A stretch of DNA of 64,000 nucleotides from Akebia trifoliata (Eukaryota; Streptophyta; Magnoliopsida; Ranunculales; Lardizabalaceae), in assembly GCA_017979445.1 (NCBI GenBank), contig CM030716.1:9733974-9797973 (forward strand), in the 5' to 3' direction. Shown here piece after piece: positions 55,510 through 64,000 of the stretch (its first letter is position 1; each line of letters opens with the position of its first letter). The notes under the pieces were generated by a model. The model was given only the letters and a program-made list of their open reading frames with translations, was not told the origin of the DNA and searched no databases. The translations under genes were made by a program, and so were the position numbers.

Positions 55510-56399
55510 TATATAAGAGCAGTTCGACAGACACATTAGAACCTAGATTGAAAATCGATGGATTATGATAGTTAGATCTGACATTGTTGACGACCAGATC
55601 TCGTCCTAAAGTGAAAACGTGACTTACAACTAGTGCGCATCATTCAGTTTTCAATTTTAAGGCATTTGCAAATACCTTCCCATTTTTTTTAAAATCAATC
55701 TATTAACAAAAGAGATCTGGCCTCTTTCCCTCTTCACTTTTTTAAGATCTACAAACCCTAAAGTTGATTGAAGCTCTCTCTCTTGGTTCGTCTGAGATCT
55801 GCAACTCATCTTCTTCACAATTTTCTTCTTCTTCTTCTCTCTCTAACATCCATTGAAGCTCGTAAAGTGAAGAACCCTAACCCTTGGATTATTTACGCTC
55901 TCGTACTGACATCACATGTCTACCAAAAGTTGATTGAAGCTCTCTTTCGACAATGAAAAACTAGAGTTTTGAATTGTTCTTTCTCTCACTCACTGACATC
56001 GTGAAGATAACCCTATTGAAGTTCTCTCTCTCATCTAAGATCTCCACTCCCTCTCGATTACGAAAAATCAAAGATTTGAACTATTTTCATTTTTGAAACT
56101 TAGAAGGGAAGATTCTGCTAGAGCTATTTAGCAATAAGGTAACCATTCTCTCTGTAAACCCTATCTTCATTGAAACTTTTGTAATGAAAAATCTGTGATT
56201 TAGTGATCTTTATTAATGCTTCTGTAAACCCTATCTTACATGTTGGTTGTTTTAAATTTCATTATTTGATTTGTTATATGAAAACAATAGTTGCAAACCC
56301 TCAAATTTAATAGGTCATTCACAATACCATTTGTTGTTTAGAATCAATTAATATGTTCTTTGTGTAAAACATAGAGAAAACATGCCAGTTAGTAAAGTT
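55510..56399. other. CT-rich stretch upstream of the FAR1-like relic
   Basis: 55730-56100 has leader-like CT-rich text with several gaagctctctctc phrases (tandem near-repeats of about 100 bp) and a possible splice donor aataaggtaacc near 56133. It may be the old 5' part of the FAR1/MULE relic. No protein recognised; the open frame 55768-55956 is doubtful. Confidence 0.4.
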
Positions 56400-57660
56400 T
56401 TAGCAATCCTTACTGGTGATATGATCGATTTCAATAATAGGGATTATTACAACCATTTGAAAAATATTAGACATAAGTAGCTAAAAGGGGGAGATGCATT
56501 GTCAGTGCTCTTGCACTTCAAACGAAAACATCTTGAAAGCCCATGATTTTTTATGCAATACAATGTGATGACGATAGGAGAGTAATTTCTTTTGGTTGAT
56601 GCTAGGTCATGAATGACATATTAATGTTTTTTGGGATATGGTGACATTCGATACAACTTATCATACAAACAGGTATGATATGCTATTCGTCTCTTTTACT
56701 GGAGTACACAACCATTACTAGTCTATTAAATTTGAGGGTACACTTTTACAAGATGAGACTGAGGTGACCTTCGTATCGTTGTTTGAGAATTGGTTAGAAT
56801 TAATGAAAGGATAATGTTCAAAATTAATAATCATTGATCAAGATTTGATAATGAGAAACATGATTACTAACGTTTTTCTAAACACCTGCCATCGTCTTGT
56901 TATATGGCACATTGAGAAATTATCACATGTATACTTTAATAATTATGAATTCAAGAATAAAATGCAAAAATGTATTTGGTGAACGTACACTAAGGAGGAC
57001 TTTGAAAGGGGGTAAAATGATGTGATCGAGAAAAATAATTTGGAACAAAATGAATGTCTACAACAATTGTTTGAAATATGAGAGTCATGGGTGCCCATTT
57101 ATACCATCGGGTTCAGTGAAAGTATTAATTCTTTTTTATTTTTTTGATGAATTCCTTAATTTGAAATCAAATCTTAAAGAATTTATTATTAAACATGAGC
57201 AAACTTTGAAAAAGAATGCAGATAATGAGAATAAAAATAATTTGTATTCAGAACATAGTTTTCAATGTGTCAAATATAACACATTACTTTTGAATAATGC
57301 AACAAACGTTTACACCATAAATTTGTTTGAGAAATTCAAGGACAAATGGATGAATGTGATAAATTATAAAATTGAAGAAGAACGAGCAATTGATGGTAGA
57401 TATCGAATGTATGTTGTGAAAACTAAGTTTGGTGCATTTAAAGAGTTTGTGATTGAATTTAATTTGGAAACATAAAAGGGTACGTGCAAATGCAAGAAAT
57501 TTGAATTTATTAGAATACTTTGTCGACATTTTCTAAACAATTTTCTTTGCCATGACATTGATTTTATACCCTCTCATTTTATTTTGGGAAGATGGAGAAA
57601 AAAAACTAATCGTATTTTCAAAGTGGTGGATTCACATACAATGGGTAGTCTGAACCAATG
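56400..57660 (+). pseudogene. FAR1/FRS-type (MULE transposase-derived) pseudogene
   Basis: Read with frame changes, the plus strand gives GDALSVLLHFKRKHLESP (start of the MULE domain), VTFDTTYHTNRYDMLF (strand with the first catalytic Asp), LLQDETEVTFVSLFENWLE, IIIDQDLIMRNMITNVF and CHRLVIWHIEKLSH, all in the order of FAR1-related proteins. Then comes an open piece (57050-57475) with FFDEFLNLKSNLKEFIIKHEQ, and, after a stop, the SWIM zinc finger CKCKKFEFIRILCRH and FILGRWRKKTN. At least five stops or frame changes are present, so it is a pseudogene. FAR1/FHY3 relatives are transcription factors domesticated from Mutator-like transposases; I cannot tell whether this copy came from a host gene or a transposon. 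The N-terminal FAR1 zinc finger was not found. The Tat/Ogre LTR starts just after it. Confidence 0.85.
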
Positions 57661-57679
57661 AGACTTAATTATTTGTGTC

Positions 57680-59812
57680 TGTAGACACCTCAATTTGAAC
57701 GGGCCCTCACTTAAAAGGGCCCAAAAACAATAATGTTTCAATAAATTCGACCCACGGGCCTCAATGGCCCGAATCATCGAAAAATGATATTGTCGCCGAA
57801 ACCCAAGCCCTAACACCTCTCAATGGGTTAGTAGGCCCACCAAAAGGGTTCGGCACACTCCCATCTACCCCGCTCCATGCGAAATACCGATTTCCCAACA
57901 AAAGGGGGCCAACGGGCCACTAAGGCCCAAAACATCAAAAGTGGAAACTACGGTTAAATCAACACCCCTAAGACCACCCCGTGGTCTCGAGGACCCGAAA
58001 AGAAGGGTTGTGGCCCATCCTACAGCTGTTCAACATCATCGCCCCGCGCTTACATACAAAAATCGATAAATTTCCCAACGGGCCCAAAAGCCCGATTAGC
58101 CAACACGTGGCATTTTTGATTAAATCAATAATTTCAAATAAAAAAAATTCAAAATAATAAAATGTGAGACTTGGGATGCCTACCCCTTCATCCAACCTTC
58201 ACCGTTCCATCTCCAAATCCGATATCCAATCCAAAACAACCCACAACCCTTCTAAACCCAAGCCCAATACATTAAAAGCCCATAAACCACTATCCATACC
58301 CAATTCACTATCCAACCCATACCCATCAACCCTTACCCACATCAACCAATCAACCCCTCAACATCAAAAGATGACACTTGTCATTACCATCCTTCACCTC
58401 CCTTATCCAATCACCCACTCCCATCACCATGCTCTAAACAACTCATCTAACCCATCTCATCTCTCTCTAAAATCACCTCAACCCATACCCTACCCTAACC
58501 TAACCTATCCCCATCCTCTAACATCAACTACCACCCACACCTCCACCCATACCCTAATCCATCACCATTATCTAATATCATCAACCACCCACATCACCAC
58601 CCATACCTCTACCCATCACCTTCCCTAAAACACTCCAATAAAATCAACTCAACCCATACTTCATTCATCATCAATCAACTAACCCATTTCTCTCTCTCTA
58701 ATCAAACAACCCCCACCAACCAATCAACCAATCTCATTCCTCACCCCCTAATCATGATTGCCACATGGCATCATTTCCTTTCTCCTCCCAAAAACCAACT
58801 TAACAACCTCTTACACAACCCATCCTCCTAAATCTACACACCTCACCTCATCAACCAACCTAACACTCAGTCTCTAAAACCACCCCCTTACACCCCCACT
58901 CTACCACCAACCATCACTCATGTCAATCCATCAAACACTCTACCCAAATGGATTTGGGTAGGATCCAACCCATTTAGATATAAATCTCACCCATTTTCAC
59001 TCATTACACATTTACCCTCCATTTCACCTTAAATTTCACACCTTTCACTCCTCAATCCTATGTCATTACCCCTTCTCTCACATTTTAACCCCATTCTACC
59101 CCCAAACCCCCTCCAAACACCTATAAATACTTCTCCTCTCATCCCAAAAAGGGTTACACCAAGTCTCACAAGAAAAATATTTTCTCTACTCCTCTCTACC
59201 ACTCTCTCATACTATCTTCTAAAAAAGGAAATTCCATTCTCATATTATACTAAGGGTTTAAGAAGCATAGAAAAAGAAGGAAGGGAAGAAAAGAAAGGAG
59301 AACCTTGAAGCTACAAGGTGGGTCTTAAACCCCCCCCTTCTCTCTCTCTAACCTTCTACTCTTCCCTCTTCTAACACCCCCTTCTTCTATTTTATTTTAC
59401 CCCTTTTGATGATTGGACCCCAAGGCTAAGGTTCATAAGGGTCATTTCCATTAATGAAATGACCCTATGATCAAGCCAAAATGAAATCCCTACTTAGGAA
59501 ACAAATGCACCCACGTGGTACAATTTTTACTTTCTTTTAAAAATCAAAGTAGCCGAGTTGTGTAGAGGTTACCGCCCCGTGGCGGGGAGAAAAGGGTGCC
59601 TAACACCTTCCTTTTTCTCCAATCGAGCCGTTTACCCAAATCTCAAGGTTTGACCACCCCTTTATCCATCGTGAGTCACTAAAGATGTCAAAATGTCATT
59701 TCTTGAAAAATGCCTCACGGGTGACCATTCACACCCACTTCCAACTTGAATGGTGGCGATTCCAATATTTAGTAGTTGTGGCCGTCATAACGACGAAAAC
59801 CACGTAGCTACA
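57680..59812 (+). repeat. 5' LTR of the Tat/Ogre-like element
   Basis: Begins TGTAGACACC and ends GTAGCTACA two bases before the primer-binding site; 2133 bp. The middle (58200-58900) is C- and A-rich low-complexity text giving long but meaningless open frames. Shared blocks with the solo LTR at 16111-17773 include the start, a gggtaggatccaa phrase (58950) and gggtgaccattcacaccc (59729). The preceding five bases are GTGTC, but the target duplication cannot be tested without the other end. Confidence 0.88.
59122..59129 (+). promoter_or_regulatory. TATA box in the LTR
   Basis: TATAAATA in the context caaacacctataaatacttc, about 690 bp before the LTR end. It would start the retrotransposon RNA about 30 bp downstream, leaving a long R-U5 region. 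Confidence 0.6.
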
Positions 59813-59814
59813 GC

Positions 59815-59832
59815 TGGCGACTCCACTGGGGA
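59815..59832 (+). other. Primer-binding site, tRNA-Arg type
   Basis: TGGCGACTCCACTGGGGA, complementary to a tRNA 3' end ending ...CCCAGTGGAGTCG plus CCA. This matches a plant tRNA-Arg and is the primer type described for Ogre elements. Confidence 0.85.
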
Positions 59833-60562
59833 CTTTGGTTCATCCCTCGTGACAACTCGGTTGTTAAAAAAATTATATAAATAGATTTTTATTTTTATTA
59901 TTCACTAACATTATTTGTTGGTTGCTTATGTGTTAGTTGTTTTCTTTACTTGATCAAGATTGTAATATCTATTTACTTTCGTTTCTTTTGTTACATATTT
60001 GTAAGGGGGTCGATGAAAAGAAATGAAAAAAGAATGCACATGTGCACTTGCGAGCATAGCCTCACTTCCAAGCCACCCTACCCCCCATGTACATAGCCCC
60101 GATGCTTAGTAGTTCTACGGCTTGAGATCGTTATTTCAAGTGTCGGGAACGAACACATCAAACCCGATCACCAACCAACGACGTGTGTATTTCGGTATGC
60201 ATCGAGGTTTGAAGATCGGGTAGCCGTGAAGCCACCTATTAAACTCATGCATTTGCCCGGCTAGATGAGCTAGGACACAAAATTGTAATGTTACATCGAC
60301 CCCCAAGGCAAAGTTGTACGTGTTTGATGTATTCGGGCCTCGAAGCCCAAGTTGTAAGCCCAAAGAGGCACACGTAGACCGTAGGATTTATCTTTGTTTC
60401 TTTCTCACCTCCCCTTAGGTAAAGGGGAGAGAATGCTTGTTGCATCATGTTCAAAAAAGAAAAGAAAAACAGTGAGTAAGGGACTTAAAACAGGGCGACA
60501 TGGAAAAACAGGGGCAAAAGGAAACAGTTCTGTGAAATTCCAGAAACTGGATTTCATTCTGG
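59833..60562 (+). other. Leader of the Tat/Ogre-like element, proximal part
   Basis: Non-coding, GC-richer than its surroundings. Short open frames on both strands have no family match. It should be part of the element's long 5' untranslated region. Confidence 0.6.
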
Positions 60563-60695
60563 TCCATGCCCATGACACGGATACACTAAAATGTGTGTCA
60601 TCCATGTTGGGAACACAGTTGAAACAGAAAATGTCTCATCCGTGCCCAAGACACGGATAACAAAAGATAAATTACATCCGTGCCATTGACACGGA
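60563..60695 (+). repeat. Three dispersed hairpin motifs TCCGTG-N7-CACGGA
   Basis: 60639-60657 and 60677-60695 form perfect 6-bp stems TCCGTG/CACGGA with 7-base loops (cccaaga and ccattga). 60563-60581 is the same motif with one stem mismatch. A related gtgtcatccatg text lies between. They are the first of three types of hairpin repeat in this leader. Confidence 0.75.
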
Positions 60696-61000
60696 CCAGA
60701 GTGAACTCAACGCTACCGAATGAACTCGACAGTCCATTTTTGAAGGGGCCCACTCACTATTGATCAAACGGTGATGGCACCCTTAAGAAAATCCTAAGTT
60801 TCGGGACAAATTGAGTAAAATGGATTTTGGCAATCAATGTTTTCAAAAGCAAGAAAAAAAAATAGATAAACAAAATAAATATAGAAATATAAAAATAAAT
60901 AAAACAAATAAATAAAAAAATAAAAAAGAACGGAGGAGTTTGCGGGTTTGCCAACTCGAAACAATTTTGTGAGTCAGGTCCCCACTTGTACCCATCTAAA

Positions 61001-61762
61001 CCAGATCCAACCCAACTGGGTCCATGACCCAGATCCATATCAAACTGGGTCCACGACCCAGATCCATTCAAACTGGGTCCACGACCCAGATCCAACCCAA
61101 CTGGGTCCATGACCCAGATCCATTCAAACTGGGTTCACAACCCAGATCCGTTCAACTGGGTCCACAACCCAAATCCAACCCAACTGGGTCCACGACCCAG
61201 ATCCATTCAAACTGGGTCCACGACCCAGATCCATTTTCAACTGGGTTGCGACCCAGATCCATTCTCAACTAGGTCCATGACCCAGACCCATTTCCAACTG
61301 GGTTCACGACCCAGATCCAATCCAACTAGGTCCATGACCCAGATCCATTTCAACTGGGTTGCGACCCAGATCCATTTTCAACTGGGTTGTGACCCAGATC
61401 CATTCTCAACTAGGTCCATGACCCAGACCCATTTCTAACTGGGTTCACGACCCAGATCCAATCCAACTGGGTCCATGACCCAGATCCATTTCAAACTGGG
61501 TTTACGACCTAGATCCGTTTTCAAACTGGGTTTACAACCCAGATCCATTTCAAACTGGGTTTACGACCTAGATCCGTTTTCAAACTAGGTTTACAACCCA
61601 AATCCATTTCAAACTGGGTCTTCGACCCAGATCCATATCCATACCAACTGGGCCCAAGACCCAGATCCAAATCCTTTTCAATTAGGACTACAACCTAGAT
61701 CCGTTTTGACTAGGCCTAAGACCCGGATCTAGATCCAATTTCGAACCAAGTTCACGATCTAG
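61001..61762 (+). repeat. Hairpin minisatellite, about 25 units of 24-32 bp
   Basis: Units follow the pattern (a)actgggtccacgacccagatccattca. Most contain the inverted repeat CTGGGTC-N3-GACCCAG. Variants that keep pairing occur (CTGGGTT-N3-AACCCAG, CTGGGT-N4-ACCCAG), as do others with one mismatch (CTAGGTC with GACCCAG). Unit length varies by the linker between hairpins. Lack of stops in some frames gives long spurious open frames (61024-61272, 61109-61438). Confidence 0.93.
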
Positions 61763-62087
61763 CAAAGATAACAACCAATCAATCAAATCCAAGGGAATTC
61801 AAAAAAAAAAATAAAATAAAATAAAAAACAAAGGATTTCAGAAAGCACTAATTGCAGTCCTTGATCAAAGTCGGTGCCTAGAAAGATCTTACCCTGTTGA
61901 TACGAGGGGGATAGACCACGTCTATTCAGGGAACAAGGTGATTTAAGAGTGCCATTGTGCGCCGCCTCTTCCTTGGAGATCCGCCTGGCCGACGATGATT
62001 TCATAGAACTGAATTGGAGGCTACCAAAAATATGAGTTATTCCAACTCGATTTACCTCAGAAATTACTTTTTTAAAAAATATTTCTC
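61763..62087 (+). other. Leader between the two hairpin arrays
   Basis: A-rich tract at 61800-61830, then about 200 bp of mixed sequence with no recognised feature. Confidence 0.5.
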
Positions 62088-62660
62088 CGACCCCGTGTCG
62101 ATGCCAGCTCCGTACTGAATTAATTTCTTTTCAAAATGTTTTCCCGACTCCGTGTCGATGCCAGCTCCGTGCTGATGCCAACTCCATGTTGATGCCGACT
62201 CCGTGTCGATGCCAGCTCCGTGCTGAGATAATTTCACTTTAATAAATAAATATATATATATATATATATATATATTTTTTTTCCCGACTCCGTGTCGATG
62301 CCAGCTCCGTGCTGAGATAATTTCACTTAAAAAAAGTATATATATATTTTCCCGACTCCGTGTCGATGCCAGCTCCGTGCTGATGAAATTACTTTTTCAA
62401 AATATTTTCCTGACCCCGCGTCGATGCCAGCTCCGTGCCGATGCCAACTCCGTGTTGATGCCGACTCCGTATCGATGCCAGCTCCGTGCTGAGATAATTC
62501 TGCTTCCAAAATGTTCTTCCGACTCCGTGTCGATACCAGCTCCGTGCTGATGCCAACTCCGTGTTGATGCCGACTCCGTGTCGATGCCAGCCCTGCGCTG
62601 ATGTAATTCTTTTGTAAAATATTTTACCAACTCTGTGTTGATACCAGCTCCGCAGCGAGC
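62088..62660 (+). repeat. 17-bp hairpin monomer array, about 23 monomers
   Basis: The monomer GATGC-CAGC-TCCGT-GCTG exists in three main types whose half-stems change together: CAGC/GCTG, CAAC/GTTG and CGAC/GTCG around a near-constant TCCGT loop. By my count 19 of 23 monomers pair fully (one through a T-G pair). They occur in groups of two to five, separated by A/T-rich spacers containing gagataatttcac and, at 62241-62280 and 62338-62349, (TA)n and T runs. The minus-strand open frames here (62327-62669) are by-products. Confidence 0.92.
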
Positions 62661-62843
62661 AATTACCATTTCGTCAAAAACTCACAATAAACAACTTTAC
62701 CTGATCTAATAAAACATCATGCATCCTCATTTTTTGTGAATAAGATAGTAACACTTGGTTGTCTGTATCAACAGGTGCCCAAACGAAAGAAATACAAGCA
62801 GCCAGAAGTGCTTCCCTATTTTCTCCGGTCATCCGCCGTCACC

Positions 62844-64000
62844 ATGAGTTCTTCCGAACCAACACAACCTCCAGTGACCGAAGCATCAGGTATCGACCCG
62901 CAGATAACAACACTACTAAAGATAATCGAAAGGCAAGAAAAAATAGTCAGTACTGTGTTAGCCAACGCCAGCATCCTACAAGGGCAAACGGTACAACAGC
63001 ACGCATCCGGGTCGAATCAAGAGTTACCTGAACAACCTCCGCAGGGACCCCAAACTACGATGCCACCTGCAATACCTGAATACCAAGGGCCCCCGCTTTA
63101 TATTCCGCAGAATCGACCGCCCCCAGTGGTCATTCCCGACGATGAATGCGAGTACAGAGCTACGAAAGCCAAAAGCGCAACAGACGAAAAATTGGCGCAG
63201 CAGATCGAATCTCTACAGGAAGAGATGAGGAGAATGAAGGGCCTCAACACTATGAGCGGAACCCGATTCAAGGATTTGTGCTTCTACCCTAATGCTCAAC
63301 TGCCGGCCAAGTTCAAATGCCCAGAGTTTGAAAAATATAACGGAGTAGGGTGTCCGCTGTCGCATCTGAAATTGTATTGTGGTTCCATGTGCCAGTACGG
63401 CGAGGATGATAGGTTGTTGGTACAATTGTTTCAAAGGAGCTTAATCGGGCCGGCGCTCAAATGGTTTTCTGGACTAGATCACTCGCTCATTAAGAATTGG
63501 CAAGACTTAGCCGAAATGTTCTGGCAAAATTACCGGTTCAATACTGATGTAGGGTTAGATCGAAATGACATGGCCAAAATGACAAGGAAGCAGAGGGAGA
63601 CAGTGAAGGAATATGCCCAGAGATGGTGAGAATCTGCCTCACAAGTAAGGCCCGCAATGACAGAACAAGAGATGAATACTACGTTCATCTCAACACTAGG
63701 GCACGCCTTCTACACTCATCTGGTGGGACACACCACAGGCACATTCTCGAACCTAGTACAAGTGGTAGATAGGGTCGAGGACGAAATCCGAACCGGTCTG
63801 ATCTTCGATTTCACGAGTCTAGGGGCAACAACGGGAATCCCTCCTCAGAGAAAGCCAGTGCCTCTAGGAAAGAAGAGGGAAGAGACTCAGGTCAATAACG
63901 TACAGCCAAACCGACCCCTCTTCATTCCTTCACCGGCACCGAGACCGCCAACACCGACAACTTCATGGGCACCAGCACCGCCAACATGGAATCCTCCCCC
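62844..64000 (+). pseudogene. Tat/Ogre-type gag, interrupted, runs off the window
   Basis: ATG at 62844 in a good context (caccatgag). A Pro/Gln-rich N-terminus is followed by a coiled-coil-prone stretch (EKLAQQIESLQEEMRRMKGL, about residues 115-134). The Retrotrans_gag-type region comes next: FKDLCFYPNAQLPAKFKCPEF, GCPLSHLKLYCGSM, LVQLFQRSLIGPALKWFSGL, WQDLAEMFWQNYRFN and RETVKEYAQRW. A TGA at 63627-63629 stops translation, but the same frame is open again to the window end and continues with family-like text (RPAMTEQEMNTTFISTLG) and a Pro-rich tail. There is thus one nonsense change and no frameshift in 1157 bp. The product would form virus-like particles in the cytoplasm. I cannot see the zinc knuckle or pol. 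Confidence 0.92.

Larger units (their letters stand above)
57680..64000 (+). mobile_element. Tat/Ogre-like Ty3/gypsy retrotransposon, 5' portion
   Basis: A 2.1-kb LTR (57680-59812), a primer-binding site of tRNA-Arg type (59815-59832), a 3-kb leader with several hairpin-forming repeats, and gag from 62844 to the window end. The long LTR, tRNA-Arg primer, long pre-gag leader and gag type fit the Tat/Ogre lineage. The 3' LTR and pol lie beyond the window. The gag carries one in-frame stop, so this copy is probably inactive. A related LTR stands alone at 16111-17773. Confidence 0.9.

Noticed and set aside
58164..58628. 154-codon open frame rich in Pro, His, Ser and Thr
   Set aside because: Lies in the C/A-rich middle of an LTR; low complexity and no family match.
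61024..61438. Long plus-strand open frames with Thr-Gln-Ile/Pro repeats
   Set aside because: They arise from the hairpin minisatellite in two frames; unit lengths are not multiples of three and no start context or family is evident.
61001..62660. Regular repeats resembling a CRISPR array
   Set aside because: Units are contiguous tandem repeats with no unique equal-length spacers, in a plant retrotransposon leader.
62327..62669. Minus-strand open frames in the 17-bp monomer array
   Set aside because: Repeat by-products with SARSWHRHG-like words in a non-coding leader on the wrong strand.

Overview
The window looks like nuclear DNA of a eudicot plant. The grounds are an intronless MAX2-type F-box/LRR gene, a plant PNGase A-type gene, plant tRNA-derived SINEs, Ty3/gypsy elements of the chromovirus and Tat/Ogre lineages, FAR1/MULE, PIF/Harbinger and hAT remains, and a very AT-rich, repeat-dense background. 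I cannot name the species. Only two genes look intact: MAX2 (44557-46680, + strand) and a PNGase A-like secreted amidase (51296-53155, - strand). All other coding similarity belongs to mobile elements or is broken.

Layout. 1-2980: LINE and SINE relics in unassigned DNA. 2984-8392: a large imperfect palindrome derived from a PIF/Harbinger element, with a hAT-type MITE inside and a degenerate minisatellite on both sides. 9433-13503: fold-back elements and the first copy of a 1.9-kb repeat (block X, 10763-12660). 13521-20105: copy 1 of a MAX2-containing segmental duplication (block A), carrying a broken MAX2 and a solo LTR. 20101-22003: second copy of X. 22019-25133: seven MITE-like elements placed end to end in (TA)n microsatellites. 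25134-31338: mostly unassigned AT-rich DNA with small MITEs and SINEs. 31339-35335: a complete LTR-bounded but internally deleted chromovirus. 40581-47271: copy 2 of block A with the intact MAX2. 47272-53430: LTR-like and LINE relics and the PNGase A gene. 56400-57660: FAR1/MULE pseudogene. 57680-64000: 5' part of a Tat/Ogre-like retrotransposon running off the window, with a long leader full of short hairpin-forming repeats and a gag interrupted by one stop.

How the parts relate. MAX2 is the F-box subunit of an SCF ubiquitin ligase used in strigolactone and karrikin signalling. Block A was duplicated with its upstream DNA, and the copy then lost most of its reading frame through a 1.7-kb deletion sealed with a 17-bp patch copied from elsewhere in the gene. 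The two copies of A give a relative clock: a fold-back element, a small MITE and a SINE are shared and so older, while the solo LTR is in copy 1 only, with a clean empty site in copy 2.

Most worth following: (1) the fold-back family, with a conserved double-hairpin core, arms that differ between copies but stay complementary within each copy, insertion in (TA)n, and a common end of the form GGGNNNCGTTC shared even by elements with unrelated interiors; (2) the Tat/Ogre leader, where three unrelated repeat types all form short hairpins, one with co-varying stems; (3) the MAX2 duplication and the repair scar. All comparisons were made by eye, so percentages and some edges are approximate.
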